A DNA stretch of 64,000 bases from Eutrophomonas brisbanensis. GTDB lineage: Bacteria > Pseudomonadota > Gammaproteobacteria > Burkholderiales > Eutrophovitaceae. The notes beneath the pieces were generated by a model. That model worked only from the letters and a program-made list of their open reading frames with translations. It made no database searches and was not told where the DNA came from. Shown here piece by piece: positions 17,685 to 26,711 of this stretch. The stretch is from contig JAYQIQ010000004.1 in NCBI GenBank assembly GCA_038141705.1, positions 620,001 through 684,000 on the forward strand. The letters are read 5' to 3'. Both the position numbers and the translations under genes were made by a program. Each line of letters begins with the position of its first letter. The first letter of the stretch is position 1.

Positions 17685-18998
17685 TCATTCATCAAGGAAC
17701 GGCCCCCAAGATGGCTCTCTAACGTCTCCATCTGGGATCTCGAATAATGCTTTCGCTCGCCCGTTTTTGGAAACGAATCTTAATATACCATGGCCATTAC
17801 GCTCAGAAGCATAAACTATCAGCTTTCCATTCGGCGATACACTGGGAGACTGGTCCAACTGTCCAGAGCTTAGGATTTGAACCACTCCCGAGTCGATGTC
17901 CTGCACAGCAACATTGAACATTCCTCGATCGTAATGGATAAAGGCGAAGAAAGTACCGTCGGGACTAAAGCGTGGGCTAGCATTGTAGCGGCCAGAAAAG
18001 CTGACTCTCTTTGGCGATTTTCCATCACTCGTAGCACGATAAATTTGCGGGTTGCCCGCCCGATCAGATGTAAATAGGATCGATTTTCCGTCGGGCGAAA
18101 AACTTGCCTCGGTATCAATAGATCGACTATCCGTTAATCGCACCACATTCAAATCAGTTAGAGATACAAGATGAATATCGGAAACTCCTCCTTTTGCTAT
18201 CGATATCGCAAGAGATCTTCCATCCTTTGTCCAAGCCGGCGCCGAATTCGATCCCTCTAAGGGCCCAATGATTTTTGGTCGCAAATCCGTACGATTGCTT
18301 CCGCTGCTCAGGTCCAAGACAGAGACTGCAGCGCGACGATTAAAAAATGTAACAAAGGCCAATGAGCCTCCATCAGGCGACCAAACCGGTGACATGATTG
18401 GCTCTTGCGAGGAGTACAATTCAATAGAATTGTGCCCATCATAGTCGGCAGAGAAGAGTGAAAACTTGTTTTCAAGTCTCTTCACAAATGCGATTTTAGT
18501 TCGGAAGATCCCCTTATTCCCGGTCAGCTTTTCGTAAATTAAGTCGGAAAACTCATGTGCTATCTGGCGTATTTTTTTTGGGTTTTTTGCAAGCATGAGT
18601 CCAAAGACCTGCGATCCGTTAGGAATATCAAACATTCGTAAACTAACCGCCAGCAAACCGTCGCTCGTGTTTTCAACCCTAGCGACAATAAGATTACGGA
18701 CCTGCCTTTCCTTCCACAGTGGGTAGCTGTCTGGATCAACATCAGATACCAAGCGCCAGTCATCGTTACCACTGCTAACGGAAAAAAGTCCGGTTTTGTT
18801 CAGATCATCCCTAATGATGTCACTGACCATTAGTTCGCCGGAACCTTCGCCTTCAAATTTTAAAATCGTAATTGGGATACGTGAACCCTCATCGCCAGTA
18901 ATATCAACCTCTACTTGGGCAAGAGCCCAATTACCTTTAGAAAAAAGTACCACAAGGAGTAATCTTTTAAAAAAATTGAAATAGCAATCTCGACGCAT
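17685..18998 (-). CDS. tolB: Tol-Pal system beta-propeller protein TolB
   Basis: Periplasmic link between the TolQRA inner-membrane complex and Pal. The N-terminal signal peptide precedes the mature VEVDITGDEGSRIPITI. A C-terminal beta-propeller carries repeated SPDGKSILFTSDRAG-like blades (SPVWSPDGGSLAFV, APAWTKDGRSLAIS, SPRFSPDGTFFAFI). Length 437 is normal. The gene is 23 bases after tolA and 12 bases before pal. Confidence 0.95.
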   Translation of the reverse strand: MRRDCYFNFFKRLLLVVLFSKGNWALAQVEVDITGDEGSRIPITILKFEGEGSGELMVSDIIRDDLNKTGLFSVSSGNDDWRLVSDVDPDSYPLWKERQVRNLIVARVENTSDGLLAVSLRMFDIPNGSQVFGLMLAKNPKKIRQIAHEFSDLIYEKLTGNKGIFRTKIAFVKRLENKFSLFSADYDGHNSIELYSSQEPIMSPVWSPDGGSLAFVTFFNRRAAVSVLDLSSGSNRTDLRPKIIGPLEGSNSAPAWTKDGRSLAISIAKGGVSDIHLVSLTDLNVVRLTDSRSIDTEASFSPDGKSILFTSDRAGNPQIYRATSDGKSPKRVSFSGRYNASPRFSPDGTFFAFIHYDRGMFNVAVQDIDSGVVQILSSGQLDQSPSVSPNGKLIVYASERNGHGILRFVSKNGRAKALFEIPDGDVREPSWGPFLDE

Positions 18999-19021
18999 AT
19001 TTGGTCCGTCCTTTTACTCTT

Positions 19022-20212
19022 TTAATTACGCAACTCGTCCAAAGTAAACCGAATAATGAGTGGGTCAAAATTTACTCTAAATAGCAACTCGTCTTTTGGA
19101 ACAGGTAACGGCTTTGCCAATCGAATAGCTTGACTAACTGAAACATCGAACGAGGAGTCACCACTCGCTCCGATTTTCTGCAAATCCAGTATGTCTCCAT
19201 TTGCGGACAAGTTTATACGATACTTGACCTCAAGTTTAGTGTTATCGCCACTCCATGCCCATTCACGCTTAACTTTATCTCGAATTTGGGATTTTATTCG
19301 CTCAATCTCCGTTGCATCGTTTGCCCTACTCGTAGCACGACGTTGTTCCAGCTCTGCTTGTTCGCGTTTAGCAATAGCATCCGCATTCGCAAGGTCACGC
19401 TCAAGCTCCTCCATTAGTCTTTTTCTCTCCTGCTCCGCTAATTGTTTCTGTCGACGTTCTTCATCCCGTTTCTTCTTTTCCTCATCCCGCTTCTTTTGAT
19501 CGGCTAATTGTTTCTGTCGACGTTCTTCATCCCGCTTCTTCTTTTCCTCATCCCGCTTCTTTTGATCGGCTAATTGTTTCTGTCGACGTTCTTCATCCCG
19601 CTTCTTCTTTTCCTCATCCCGCTTCTTTTGATCGGCTAATTGTTTCTGTCGACGTTCTTCATCCCGCTTCTTCTTTTCCTCATCCCGCTTCTTTTGATCG
19701 GCTAATTGTTTCTGTCGACGTTCTTCATCCCGCTTCTTCTTTTCCTCATCCCGCTTCTTTTGATCGGCTAATTGTTTCTGTCGACGTTCTTCATCCCGCT
19801 TCTTTCTTTCCAACGCTATATCTTTATCTTTAGGGCTTGGTTTAGGCTCTGGTTTAGGCTCTGGTTTAGGCTCTGGTTTAGGCTCTGGTTTAGGCTCTGG
19901 TTTAGGCTCTGGTTTAGGCTCTGGTTTAGGCTCTGGTTTAGGCTCTGGTTTAGGCTCTGGTTTAGGCTCTGGTTTAGGCTCTGGTTTAGGCTCTGGTTTA
20001 GGCTCTGGTTTAGGCTCTACCTTGCTAGTAGGGACGTCTTTCTTTTTCGAGACTTCAGCGACAGGAGATTTAGCCCAATATTCGACAAATATTGGCTCAG
20101 GATCTCTTCGATTCCATTCAACCCCTACGACCAGGAGCAAAATCAATATTAGGTGGACAAACAGCGAAGAAACTCCAGAGCGCACTCTGGGATCTTTGAA
20201 ATCCAACTTCAT
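19022..20212 (-). CDS. tolA: TolA energy-transducing protein with expanded repeats
   Basis: Inner-membrane protein that spans the periplasm and couples proton motive force from TolQR to Pal. One N-terminal membrane segment (SLFVHLILILLLVVGV, about 15-31) is followed by a Pro-Glu-Pro-Lys run with about 15 four-residue repeats, then six copies of a 22-residue charged module containing RRQKQLAD/EQ, and a C-terminal TolA domain III (about 320-396, KYRINLSANGDILDLQKIGASG). The repeats are almost identical at DNA level, implying recent expansion. It follows tolR by two bases. Confidence 0.95.
   Translation of the reverse strand: MKLDFKDPRVRSGVSSLFVHLILILLLVVGVEWNRRDPEPIFVEYWAKSPVAEVSKKKDVPTSKVEPKPEPKPEPKPEPKPEPKPEPKPEPKPEPKPEPKPEPKPEPKPEPKPEPKPEPKPEPKPSPKDKDIALERKKRDEERRQKQLADQKKRDEEKKKRDEERRQKQLADQKKRDEEKKKRDEERRQKQLADQKKRDEEKKKRDEERRQKQLADQKKRDEEKKKRDEERRQKQLADQKKRDEEKKKRDEERRQKQLAEQERKRLMEELERDLANADAIAKREQAELEQRRATSRANDATEIERIKSQIRDKVKREWAWSGDNTKLEVKYRINLSANGDILDLQKIGASGDSSFDVSVSQAIRLAKPLPVPKDELLFRVNFDPLIIRFTLDELRN
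19437..19806. repeat. 66-bp tandem repeat in tolA
   Basis: The 20-mer GCTAATTGTTTCTGTCGACG recurs at 19437, 19503, 19569, 19635, 19701 and 19767, exactly 66 bases apart. Between copies almost no base differs; one C/T difference is seen in the first. It encodes the 22-residue charged helical module of TolA. Such a perfect array is prone to slippage and recombination, so the copy number may vary or may be mis-assembled. Confidence 0.95.
19836..20020. repeat. 12-bp tandem repeat in tolA (PEPK run)
   Basis: The 12-mer GGCTCTGGTTTA (plus strand) repeats about 15 times without a change, encoding Pro-Glu-Pro-Lys on the minus strand. It forms a rigid proline-rich stretch next to the membrane segment of TolA. 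Exact copy number should be treated with caution because short perfect arrays are easily collapsed. Confidence 0.95.
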
Positions 20213-20214
20213 TA

Positions 20215-20622
20215 TTACTTGGGCGCCGCCATTAATCCAACACGTCGGACATTCATCGACTGCAGTTGGTCCATCATGTCCATTACTTTTTCATAGCGAA
20301 CACTCTTATCTGCGGAAATCAAGACAGGCTGATCAGGATTCTTATCAATTTTTGAACCAATAAAATCTAAGACATCCTCTTTAGTCACAATCCGTGCAGC
20401 CGAAGATAGCTCTCTATCAACATATGAATAGTTTCCGTTGGCCTCGATGATAACCTCGATCGGACGCATCGGCACCTGGGATGTTTTACCAACACTAGGA
20501 AGCTCGACAACACCGGGGTTGAGCATCGGCGCAGTAACCATAAAAATCACTAGAAGCACCAACATCACATCGATGTAAGGCACTACATTCATTTGATTTA
20601 TGACCTTTCTTTTTCGTGCCAT
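20215..20622 (-). CDS. tolR: TolR (ExbD/TolR family)
   Basis: Inner-membrane proton-channel partner of TolQ. A single membrane segment with the essential Asp is seen in VVPYIDVMLVLLVIFMVTAPM (about 12-32, quoted to 20 residues or fewer: YIDVMLVLLVIFMVTAP). The periplasmic domain follows (ISADKSVRYEKVMDMMD). Length 135 is normal. It lies between tolQ and tolA. Confidence 0.95.
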   Translation of the reverse strand: MARKRKVINQMNVVPYIDVMLVLLVIFMVTAPMLNPGVVELPSVGKTSQVPMRPIEVIIEANGNYSYVDRELSSAARIVTKEDVLDFIGSKIDKNPDQPVLISADKSVRYEKVMDMMDQLQSMNVRRVGLMAAPK

Positions 20623-20657
20623 GCAAAAATTTTTCTGAACTGATTTGGAAATTACTT

Positions 20658-21341
20658 TTAATTAGCCGCAGAGCGCTGAAGCATATTAGAAATTTCGTCC
20701 ATCGCGCTCTCATACTGATTCGTTAATTGTTCAGCATCACGAATATAGTTGTTATACGCTAACACTGCAGGAATGGCGGCGAATAATCCCATCGCCGTAG
20801 CCACTAGTGCTTCTGCTATACCAGGAGCAACCTGAGCAAGAGTCGCCTGCCCAACTGTGGCTAGCCCACGGAACGCATTCATGATTCCCCAGACCGTTCC
20901 GAGTAATCCTATATAGGGACTTACTGAGCCAAGCGTTGCTAAGAACGACAGATGCGTCTCAAGCTTATCGATTTCCCTGTTAAATTGAGCCCTCATGGCC
21001 CTACGCGTTCCATCCACTATGGTGTCTGCCGTAACGCCAGACTGCTTTCTAAGTTTCGCAAACTCTCGTAACGCTGCCTCAAAAATTCTATCAAGCCCAC
21101 CCCGTCCAGCACTAGCTCTTGTGTGCTGATATAAACTCCCTGGATCATCTACAGTCGCCATGTACCTCTCAAAAGTCTTCGCGTTCTTTTTTGCTCTCCT
21201 AAATAAATCTCTCTTTAGAAAAATCAACCACCAGCTCGCCACTGACATCAGCAACAAAATTAGCATCACTAACTGCACGAACACACTGGCATTAGTAATA
21301 AGCGAAATAAACGACATATCATCCGCTACAGTTACTGGCAT
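20658..21341 (-). CDS. tolQ: TolQ (MotA/TolQ/ExbB proton channel)
   Basis: Proton-channel subunit that powers TolA. Three membrane segments are visible: VQLVMLILLLMSVASWWLIF (about 22-41), FLATLGSVSPYIGLLGTVWG (about 137-156), and EALVATAMGLFAAIPAVLAY (about 175-194). The AxxGLLGTVWG and proximal Thr/Ser residues are typical. It may start at the ATG at 21341 or at a second ATG eight codons in (MSFISLI). It overlaps the end of ybgC by ten bases. Confidence 0.94.
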   Translation of the reverse strand: MPVTVADDMSFISLITNASVFVQLVMLILLLMSVASWWLIFLKRDLFRRAKKNAKTFERYMATVDDPGSLYQHTRASAGRGGLDRIFEAALREFAKLRKQSGVTADTIVDGTRRAMRAQFNREIDKLETHLSFLATLGSVSPYIGLLGTVWGIMNAFRGLATVGQATLAQVAPGIAEALVATAMGLFAAIPAVLAYNNYIRDAEQLTNQYESAMDEISNMLQRSAAN

Positions 21342-21787
21342 AGAACATCCTTTTTATTGAAGAGTGGCGACGACTCCACAGTCAACATATTTTTCACTAC
21401 TTGGGGGAATCGGGCCGGTTTGAAATTTGAAGTCTTTACGCAAACCAAATTGATATCAGCTCTTGCCACCAAATTGGACTCAACAAAAATTTTCTGAGCT
21501 AGGTTAAATTGTGCTCGCAATAAATCAACTCGCTCAATAACAATAGCTAACTTATCGTCAAGCTTTGCAGGCATCACATACTCAATATTAACTGCTCTCA
21601 CAATGAATATCACATGATATTTTTCAGCGAGGATGGTTGACTCCATTCCAAGGCTTCTAAGCCACTCCGCCCTCGCTCTTTCGAAAAAATCAAGATACCT
21701 AGAATGATAAACAACACCTCCTGCATCGGTGTCCTGGTAGTAGACTCTCGCATCTACAGAAAATGGGATAGTCAAGCTTGATCCCAT
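21332..21787 (-). CDS. ybgC: acyl-CoA thioesterase YbgC (Tol-Pal associated)
   Basis: Hotdog-fold thioesterase of the 4-hydroxybenzoyl-CoA type, conserved as the first gene of the tol cluster. The catalytic signature YYQDTDAGGVVYHSRYLDFFERARAE (quoted in part: DTDAGGVVYHSRY) is intact. Length 151 is normal. Its start overlaps the 3' end of ruvB by 16 bases, and its end overlaps tolQ. Confidence 0.93.
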   Translation of the reverse strand: MGSSLTIPFSVDARVYYQDTDAGGVVYHSRYLDFFERARAEWLRSLGMESTILAEKYHVIFIVRAVNIEYVMPAKLDDKLAIVIERVDLLRAQFNLAQKIFVESNLVARADINLVCVKTSNFKPARFPQVVKNMLTVESSPLFNKKDVLCQ

Positions 21788-22809
21788 AAATCTTGATTTT
21801 GTTCTGATGAGGGTTGCAGCCCAAAATGGGCGTAGGTTAGCTGAGTGGCAAGTCTTCCTCGTGGAGTTCTTTGCATATATCCTTCTTGGATTAGAAATGG
21901 CTCAATCACATCCTCGATCGTATCTCGTGACTCCCCAATCGCTGCAGCCAGGTTCTCAACTCCCACTGGCCCACCTCCGAACCGGTTGATAATGGCATCC
22001 AACAGCTTCCTGTCCATTAAATCCAACCCCTTACCATCAACGTCTAGGATGTCGAGCGCCTTCTTAGCTACACTTTCAGTGATAACACCATCGAACTTTA
22101 CCTGTGCAAAATCGCGGACTCTTCTAAGCAAACGGTTTGCAATTCTCGGCGTTCCCCTCGAGCGAGCCGCTATCTCTTCTGCACCAGTCGTTTCAATCTC
22201 AGTTTCCAGCAAGCTGGCGGATCGTAAAACTATTTGAGACAACTCCGCTGCCGAATAAAACTCAAGACGCGAAACTATTCCAAATCGATCCCTTAATGGA
22301 TTAGTTAACATACCAGCACGAGTGGTAGCACCGACAAGCGTGAACGGCGGTAAGTCCAGCTTTACCGACCTCGCGGCGGGGCCCTCTCCGATAACGATAT
22401 CTATCTAATAATCTTCCAACGCTGGATAGAGAATCTCCTCGACCGCAGGCGACAACCTATGGATTTCTTCAATAAATAAAACGTCATTGGGTTCCAAATT
22501 AGTCAAAAGGGCAGCAAGATCTCCAGCCTTTTCGATAACAGGTCCAGAAGTCTGCCGAACGTTAACACCCATTTCTCTACCAACAATATGCGCAAGCGTA
22601 GTTTTTCCGAGACCGGGTGGGCCGAACAAGAGCACATGATCTAAAGGCTCATTGCGCTGGATCGCAGCCTGAATGAAGATATTAAGCTGGCCACGTATCT
22701 TTTCTTGCCCTACATACTCCTCCAACCTAAGGGGGCGTAGCGCCCGCTCGACTCGCTCCTCCTCTTTGGAGGGCGATTCTGCTGCAATCAAACGGTCGGT
22801 CTCTATCAT
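21772..22809 (-). CDS. ruvB: Holliday junction helicase RuvB with internal TAG
   Basis: AAA+ motor for branch migration. Walker A GPPGLGKTTLAH, Walker B-like VLFIEEIHRLS, and sensor GATTRAGMLTNPLRDRFG are all in one reading frame. That frame is interrupted only by a TAG at 22405-22407, at a position where RuvB normally has Gln (ALEDY-stop-IDIVIGEGPAARS), so CAG to TAG would explain it. After the stop the C-terminal winged helix is intact (EGYMQRTPRGRLAT). The protein would be 345 residues. Either a base error or a real amber mutation; ruvA and ruvC are intact. Confidence 0.9.
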
Positions 22810-23028
22810 TTTAGTTAGTTGATTACGTAAGACAGAAACTCTGATTTTTTATCATTGCAAACAACATACTTTTAAAAACGCGCCAGCACTTTGAGAATTG
22901 GATACATCGCAGAACTTTTTTACCATTCAACAGCGTCCAAGAAACATTAATATTTTGCTAAACGAGAAGACTAGGTTCGATTATACCCATTGATGGCAGC
23001 ACGTAATACCTTTTGAGGTAAAACCCCT

Positions 23029-23604
23029 CTACACCCTAGATAAGATCCGAAGAGCTTGTCTTATAAGCTCTGGCACAGTAAGCCCACCAGATACCTTTGA
23101 TAACGCATTTCGAGAATCACGATCAGAATAACCGAGCGCAACTAGAGCCCCGACTGCGTCTTCAAACTCACCGCCTAAAGAGTTCGACTCACCACTGCTC
23201 ACAAACGACAACTTATCACGTAATTCAAGTATCAATCTTTCTGCGGTCTTCTTACCGATTCCTGGAACCTTACTAATCCGCGAAATATCTTTTTGCTGAA
23301 CAACATCGGATAGCTCATCTACCGACAATCCAGACAAGATGGCAACGGCAATTTTTGCCCCCACCCCGTTAACTTTCAGAAGAGTCCTAAAGAACTCTCG
23401 TTCTCTGGCAGAGATAAACCCGATCAGGAGGTGCGCATCTTCTCTGACCAAGAGATGCGTATACAAATAAACCTCGCTCCCAACATCTGGCAGTTCGTAG
23501 ATAGTACTCATTGGGGCATCTAGTTCGTAAGTTATGCCATTAACATCAACCGCCACTAAAGGTGGATTCTTTTCGACCAATAACCCTTTTATTCTTCCGA
23601 TCAT
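23029..23604 (-). CDS. ruvA: Holliday junction-binding protein RuvA
   Basis: Tetrameric junction-recognition subunit of RuvAB. The N-terminal OB fold starts MIGRIKGLLVEKNPP. Two helix-hairpin-helix motifs follow (LLKVNGVGAKIAVAILSG and ISKVPGIGKKTAERLILEL), and a C-terminal RuvB-binding domain. Length 191 is normal. It lies 12 bases after ruvC and 219 bases before ruvB, a gap larger than usual in which I see no gene. Confidence 0.95.
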   Translation of the reverse strand: MIGRIKGLLVEKNPPLVAVDVNGITYELDAPMSTIYELPDVGSEVYLYTHLLVREDAHLLIGFISAREREFFRTLLKVNGVGAKIAVAILSGLSVDELSDVVQQKDISRISKVPGIGKKTAERLILELRDKLSFVSSGESNSLGGEFEDAVGALVALGYSDRDSRNALSKVSGGLTVPELIRQALRILSRV

Positions 23605-23616
23605 AGTTAAATTTTT

Positions 23617-24120
23617 CTAAAAACTTTTATTTGATAACTGTGCAAGCTTATTTGACATTGGAGCATCGTGCGCGAAGCATATGGTGCATGCTAGAGCATC
23701 TGCAGCGTCTGAACTCGGCGCAGCAGGAAGCCGAAGGAGACGTCGAACCATCTCCTGAACTTGATCCTTTTTTGCGTGACCATTCCCAACGACCGCCTGC
23801 TTTACCTGCAGCGCCGTATACTCTTTAACCGTTACATTATTCAGTACTGCAGCAGAAATAGCAGCACCCCGAGCTTGTCCCAGCAATAATGTAGATTGTG
23901 GGTTTACGTTTACAAAAACCTTCTCCACCACGATAACATCGGGCCGGTTTTTGGATATCACCTCAAGCAATCCCTCGAGGATAGTTTTCACCCGATCGGG
24001 TAATTCCTGTCCCTGTGTGCGTATTCGACCACTGGTCAAATAATTAAGTTGTCGGCCTCTGGATTCAATGACCCCAAAACCGGTACAACGTAACCCTGGG
24101 TCAACCCCAAGAATTATCAA
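23617..24120 (-). CDS. ruvC: Holliday junction resolvase RuvC
   Basis: RNase H-fold endonuclease that cuts Holliday junctions. The first catalytic Asp is D7 in ILGVDPGLRCTGFG, Glu is in VVEKVF, and the C-terminal acidic pair is in PSSDAADALACTICFAH. Length 167 is normal. It lies between yebC and ruvA, the usual yebC-ruvC-ruvA-ruvB order. Confidence 0.95.
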   Translation of the reverse strand: MIILGVDPGLRCTGFGVIESRGRQLNYLTSGRIRTQGQELPDRVKTILEGLLEVISKNRPDVIVVEKVFVNVNPQSTLLLGQARGAAISAAVLNNVTVKEYTALQVKQAVVGNGHAKKDQVQEMVRRLLRLPAAPSSDAADALACTICFAHDAPMSNKLAQLSNKSF

Positions 24121-24140
24121 CTCTTCCCTCTTTCGAAACC

Positions 24141-24881
24141 TTAAGTAGATTCGTCATTTAAACCGAATACGGCGGTTGTATAAACGTCCTGCACATCATC
24201 TAAGTTTTCCAATGCATCGATTAATTTTTGCATCTTCTCACCATCTTCAGAAAGCAATTCAGTCTCCGTCGTTGGCTTAAACGTAACTTCCGCCAGCTCT
24301 GGAACCAGCCCGGCATCGGCCAACGCCTGTCTAACCGCTGTAAAGTTAGTTGGGCTTGTTATTACCTCGATAGATCCATCCTCCTCAGAGGATACATCAT
24401 CTGCACCACCACTCAAAGCAGCCTCCATAACCGCATCTTCATCCACTCCGGGGGCAAAAGCAAACTGTCCACAGTGAGTGAATAAAAAAGCTACAGATCC
24501 ATCAGTACCAAGATTTCCTCCAAATTTTGAAAATGCATGGCGAACCTCAGCGACAGTTCTTTGTTTATTGTCCGTCAGGCAATCAACCATCACCGCCGCC
24601 CCACCAACTCCATATCCCTCGTAACGTATCTCCTCATAATTTACTCCCTCAAGACCGCCCGAGCCCTTTTTAATCGCTCGCTCGATTGTATCTTTTGGCA
24701 TGTTGTTATCAAGCGCCTTGTCAACCGCAAGCCGGAGTCGAGGGTTTCCACCAGTATCTGCGCCTCCCAATCGAGCCGCCACAGTGATCTCTTTAATAAG
24801 ACGGGTAAAAATCTTTCCACGCTTGGCATCTGCCGCTGCCTTTCGATGCTTTATGTTTGCCCACTTACTATGCCCTGCCAT
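24141..24881 (-). CDS. yebC: YebC/PmpR family protein
   Basis: Members have been linked to transcriptional regulation and to relief of ribosome stalling at proline-rich motifs. The family start MAGHSKWANIKHRKAAADAKRG (quoted in part) and the ADTGGNPRLRLAVDKA segment are nearly invariant. Length 246 is normal. The gene heads the ruvCAB-tol block on the minus strand. The neighbouring PEPK-rich TolA is the kind of proline-rich product that could depend on such a factor; this is only a suggestion. Confidence 0.93.
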   Translation of the reverse strand: MAGHSKWANIKHRKAAADAKRGKIFTRLIKEITVAARLGGADTGGNPRLRLAVDKALDNNMPKDTIERAIKKGSGGLEGVNYEEIRYEGYGVGGAAVMVDCLTDNKQRTVAEVRHAFSKFGGNLGTDGSVAFLFTHCGQFAFAPGVDEDAVMEAALSGGADDVSSEEDGSIEVITSPTNFTAVRQALADAGLVPELAEVTFKPTTETELLSEDGEKMQKLIDALENLDDVQDVYTTAVFGLNDEST

Positions 24882-24933
24882 ATCGAATCCTATTATTTTC
24901 CAAATTTACTTAAGTTTTTGTAATGTCTTGACA

Positions 24934-26021
24934 TCACACATTAAAACGAAAATGCATAACATCTCCGTCTGCAACTAAATAGTCTTTCCCCTCGAGCCGC
25001 ATTTTACCGGCTTCTTTGGCCCCGGCTTCCCCGTTTAACTCAACATAATCCTCGAAAGATATAACCTCAGCGCGAATAAAACCCTTCTCAAAGTCTGTAT
25101 GGATTACCCCGGCTGCCCTCGATGCACTATCTCCTTTACGGATAGTCCAGGCACGCACCTCTTTTTTACCTGCAGTGAAATAAGTTTGAAGACCCAACAG
25201 GTCATAGGCAGCTCGAATGACACGATTTAGCCCCGGCTCGTCCATCCCGATATCCTCAAGGAAGACACTTTTCTCTTCCTCATTCAGGTCTATGAGTTGT
25301 GCCTCGAGCGCAGCTGATATCGCAACCACACTGGCTCCCTGATCACTCGCGACATTTCTCACAGCGTCCAGGTACGGGTTATCAGCGAAACCCGTCTCAC
25401 TAACATTTGCTACATACATCACGGGCTTCATGGTAAGGAGGAAAAAAGGGCGAAGCGCGTCTCTTTCCTCTTTTGAGAGATCGAGTGTCCTCGCTGCTCG
25501 CCCCTGATCAAGCGTTTTTTGGACTTTCTCAAGAACATCAACAATACGTTTGGCCTCCTTGTCCCCACCAGAACGGGCCTGTTTGGAAAACCGTAAGAGT
25601 TGCTTCTCAACGGAAGCAAGATCAGCAAGTGCGAGTTCAGTGTCAATAACCTCGATATCGGATAACGGATTTACGCTGCCATTTACATGAACAATGCCCT
25701 CCGCATCAAAGCAACGAACGACATGCGCTATCGCATCGGTTTCGCGAATATTGGCTAGAAACTGATTGCCAAGCCCTTCGCCTTTTGATGCCCCCGCCAC
25801 CAGTCCCGCAATATCTACAAACTCAACAATCGCTGGGACTGTTTTCTCGGGATTCACGATAGTTTCAAGTTGAGCAACTCTCTTATCGGGAACCTCAACA
25901 ACCCCACATTCGGCTCAATGGTACAAAAGGGATAATTCTCAGCAGATATCTCGGCTTTAGTTAACGCATTAAATAACGTCGACTTGCCTACGTTCGGCAG
26001 ACCTACTATTCCACACTTCAT
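24934..26021 (-). CDS. ychF: redox-regulated ATPase YchF (one frameshift)
   Basis: Obg-family P-loop NTPase that prefers ATP. The start MKCGIVGLPNVGKSTLFNAL contains the G1 motif, and FCTIEPNVG, DIAGLVAGASKGEGLGN and the C-terminal TGS domain (AAGVIHTDFEKGFIRAEVIS) follow. The frame breaks at the run 25902-25905; one extra G on the coding strand gives NVGVVEVPDKRVAQLETIV and a 362-residue protein. It follows pth on the same strand, the conserved pth-ychF pair. Confidence 0.93.
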
Positions 26022-26063
26022 TCGATTGATCCTTTTTTCTTGCGAAAGTAGTCGGACTAAAAG

Positions 26064-26639
26064 CTAGCGAGGATTCGACGAATGCAACTCGAGCATTGCG
26101 TCGTCGAGTTTTGATTGTAGAATTTTTTGTCTCGCCGCCAGCACCCGTTCGATTGATTCAAAAATACTTTCAAAATCTTGTTGACTTGGGGATTGAAGGA
26201 CATATCCCGATACTTTACGTTTATCTCCAGGATGTCCAATTCCGATCCTTACCCTCCAAAAATCTCCACCTAAGCCAGAGGAAATAATATCTTTGAGGCC
26301 GTTATGCCCCCCGGCACCACCGCCTCTCTTAATTTTTACGATTCCAGGGCTTAAATCTAGCTCATCGTGAGCAACAATAAAATTGTCTACGTCGATATCT
26401 TAAAAACGACAAAAACTCGACACGGATTTTCCGCTCTCATTCATAAACGTGAGCGGCTTCAGTAACCAAAAATCAGCCCCATCCGCTCGAACACGACCCA
26501 CCTCAGCAAAAAATTTGCTCTCATTCTTCATCTGTATGCCATAAATTTTTGCCATTTGGTCAATGAACAAAAATCCCGCATTGTGTCGCGTGTTCTGATA
26601 AGACGGACCAGGATTCCCAAGTCCAATGATTAATCTCAT
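26064..26639 (-). CDS. pth: peptidyl-tRNA hydrolase Pth with internal TAA
   Basis: Recycles peptidyl-tRNA released from stalled ribosomes. MRLIIGLGNPGPSYQNTRHNAG has the conserved Asn and catalytic His of NTRHN. KPLTFMNESGKSV and VAHDELDLSPG (catalytic Asp) follow, then GGGAGGHNGLKDI. A TAA at 26400-26402 interrupts the same frame at SFCRF-stop-DIDVDNF, where family members have a codon such as Tyr. Frames on both sides agree, so a single base change is enough. The restored protein is 191 residues. ATG at 26639; a terminator-like hairpin lies just upstream after rplY. Confidence 0.92.
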
Positions 26640-26658
26640 ATCGAAAAAATCGCTATCA

Positions 26659-26691
26659 AAAGAAAAAGGCCGAGTAATTTTCACTCGGCCT
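26659..26691 (-). terminator. rho-independent terminator after rplY
   Basis: On the minus strand AGGCCGAGT and ACTCGGCCT form a perfect 9-base stem over a 7-base loop, followed by TTTTTCTTTT. It lies 20 bases behind the rplY stop and 20 bases before the pth ATG, so it could limit read-through into pth. Confidence 0.85.
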
Positions 26692-26711
26692 AATCAATAA
26701 AGCAATGTGCA

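Noticed and set aside
19437..20020. CRISPR-like regular repeats
   Set aside because: Repeats are directly contiguous and in frame with tolA, with no variable spacers and no cas genes.
19772..20152. Plus-strand frame encoding a repeated Phe-Arg-Leu-Trp polypeptide
   Set aside because: It is the antisense reading of the 12-bp PEPK repeat of tolA; any perfect in-frame repeat yields such a frame.
23010..23026. Hairpin GAGG...CCTC after ruvA as a terminator for the ruvA/ruvB gap
   Set aside because: The stem is only four base pairs with an A-rich loop, too weak to call.
22810..23028. Possible small gene between ruvA and ruvB
   Set aside because: No frame with a plausible start, ribosome site and length was seen; it probably holds a ruvB promoter.
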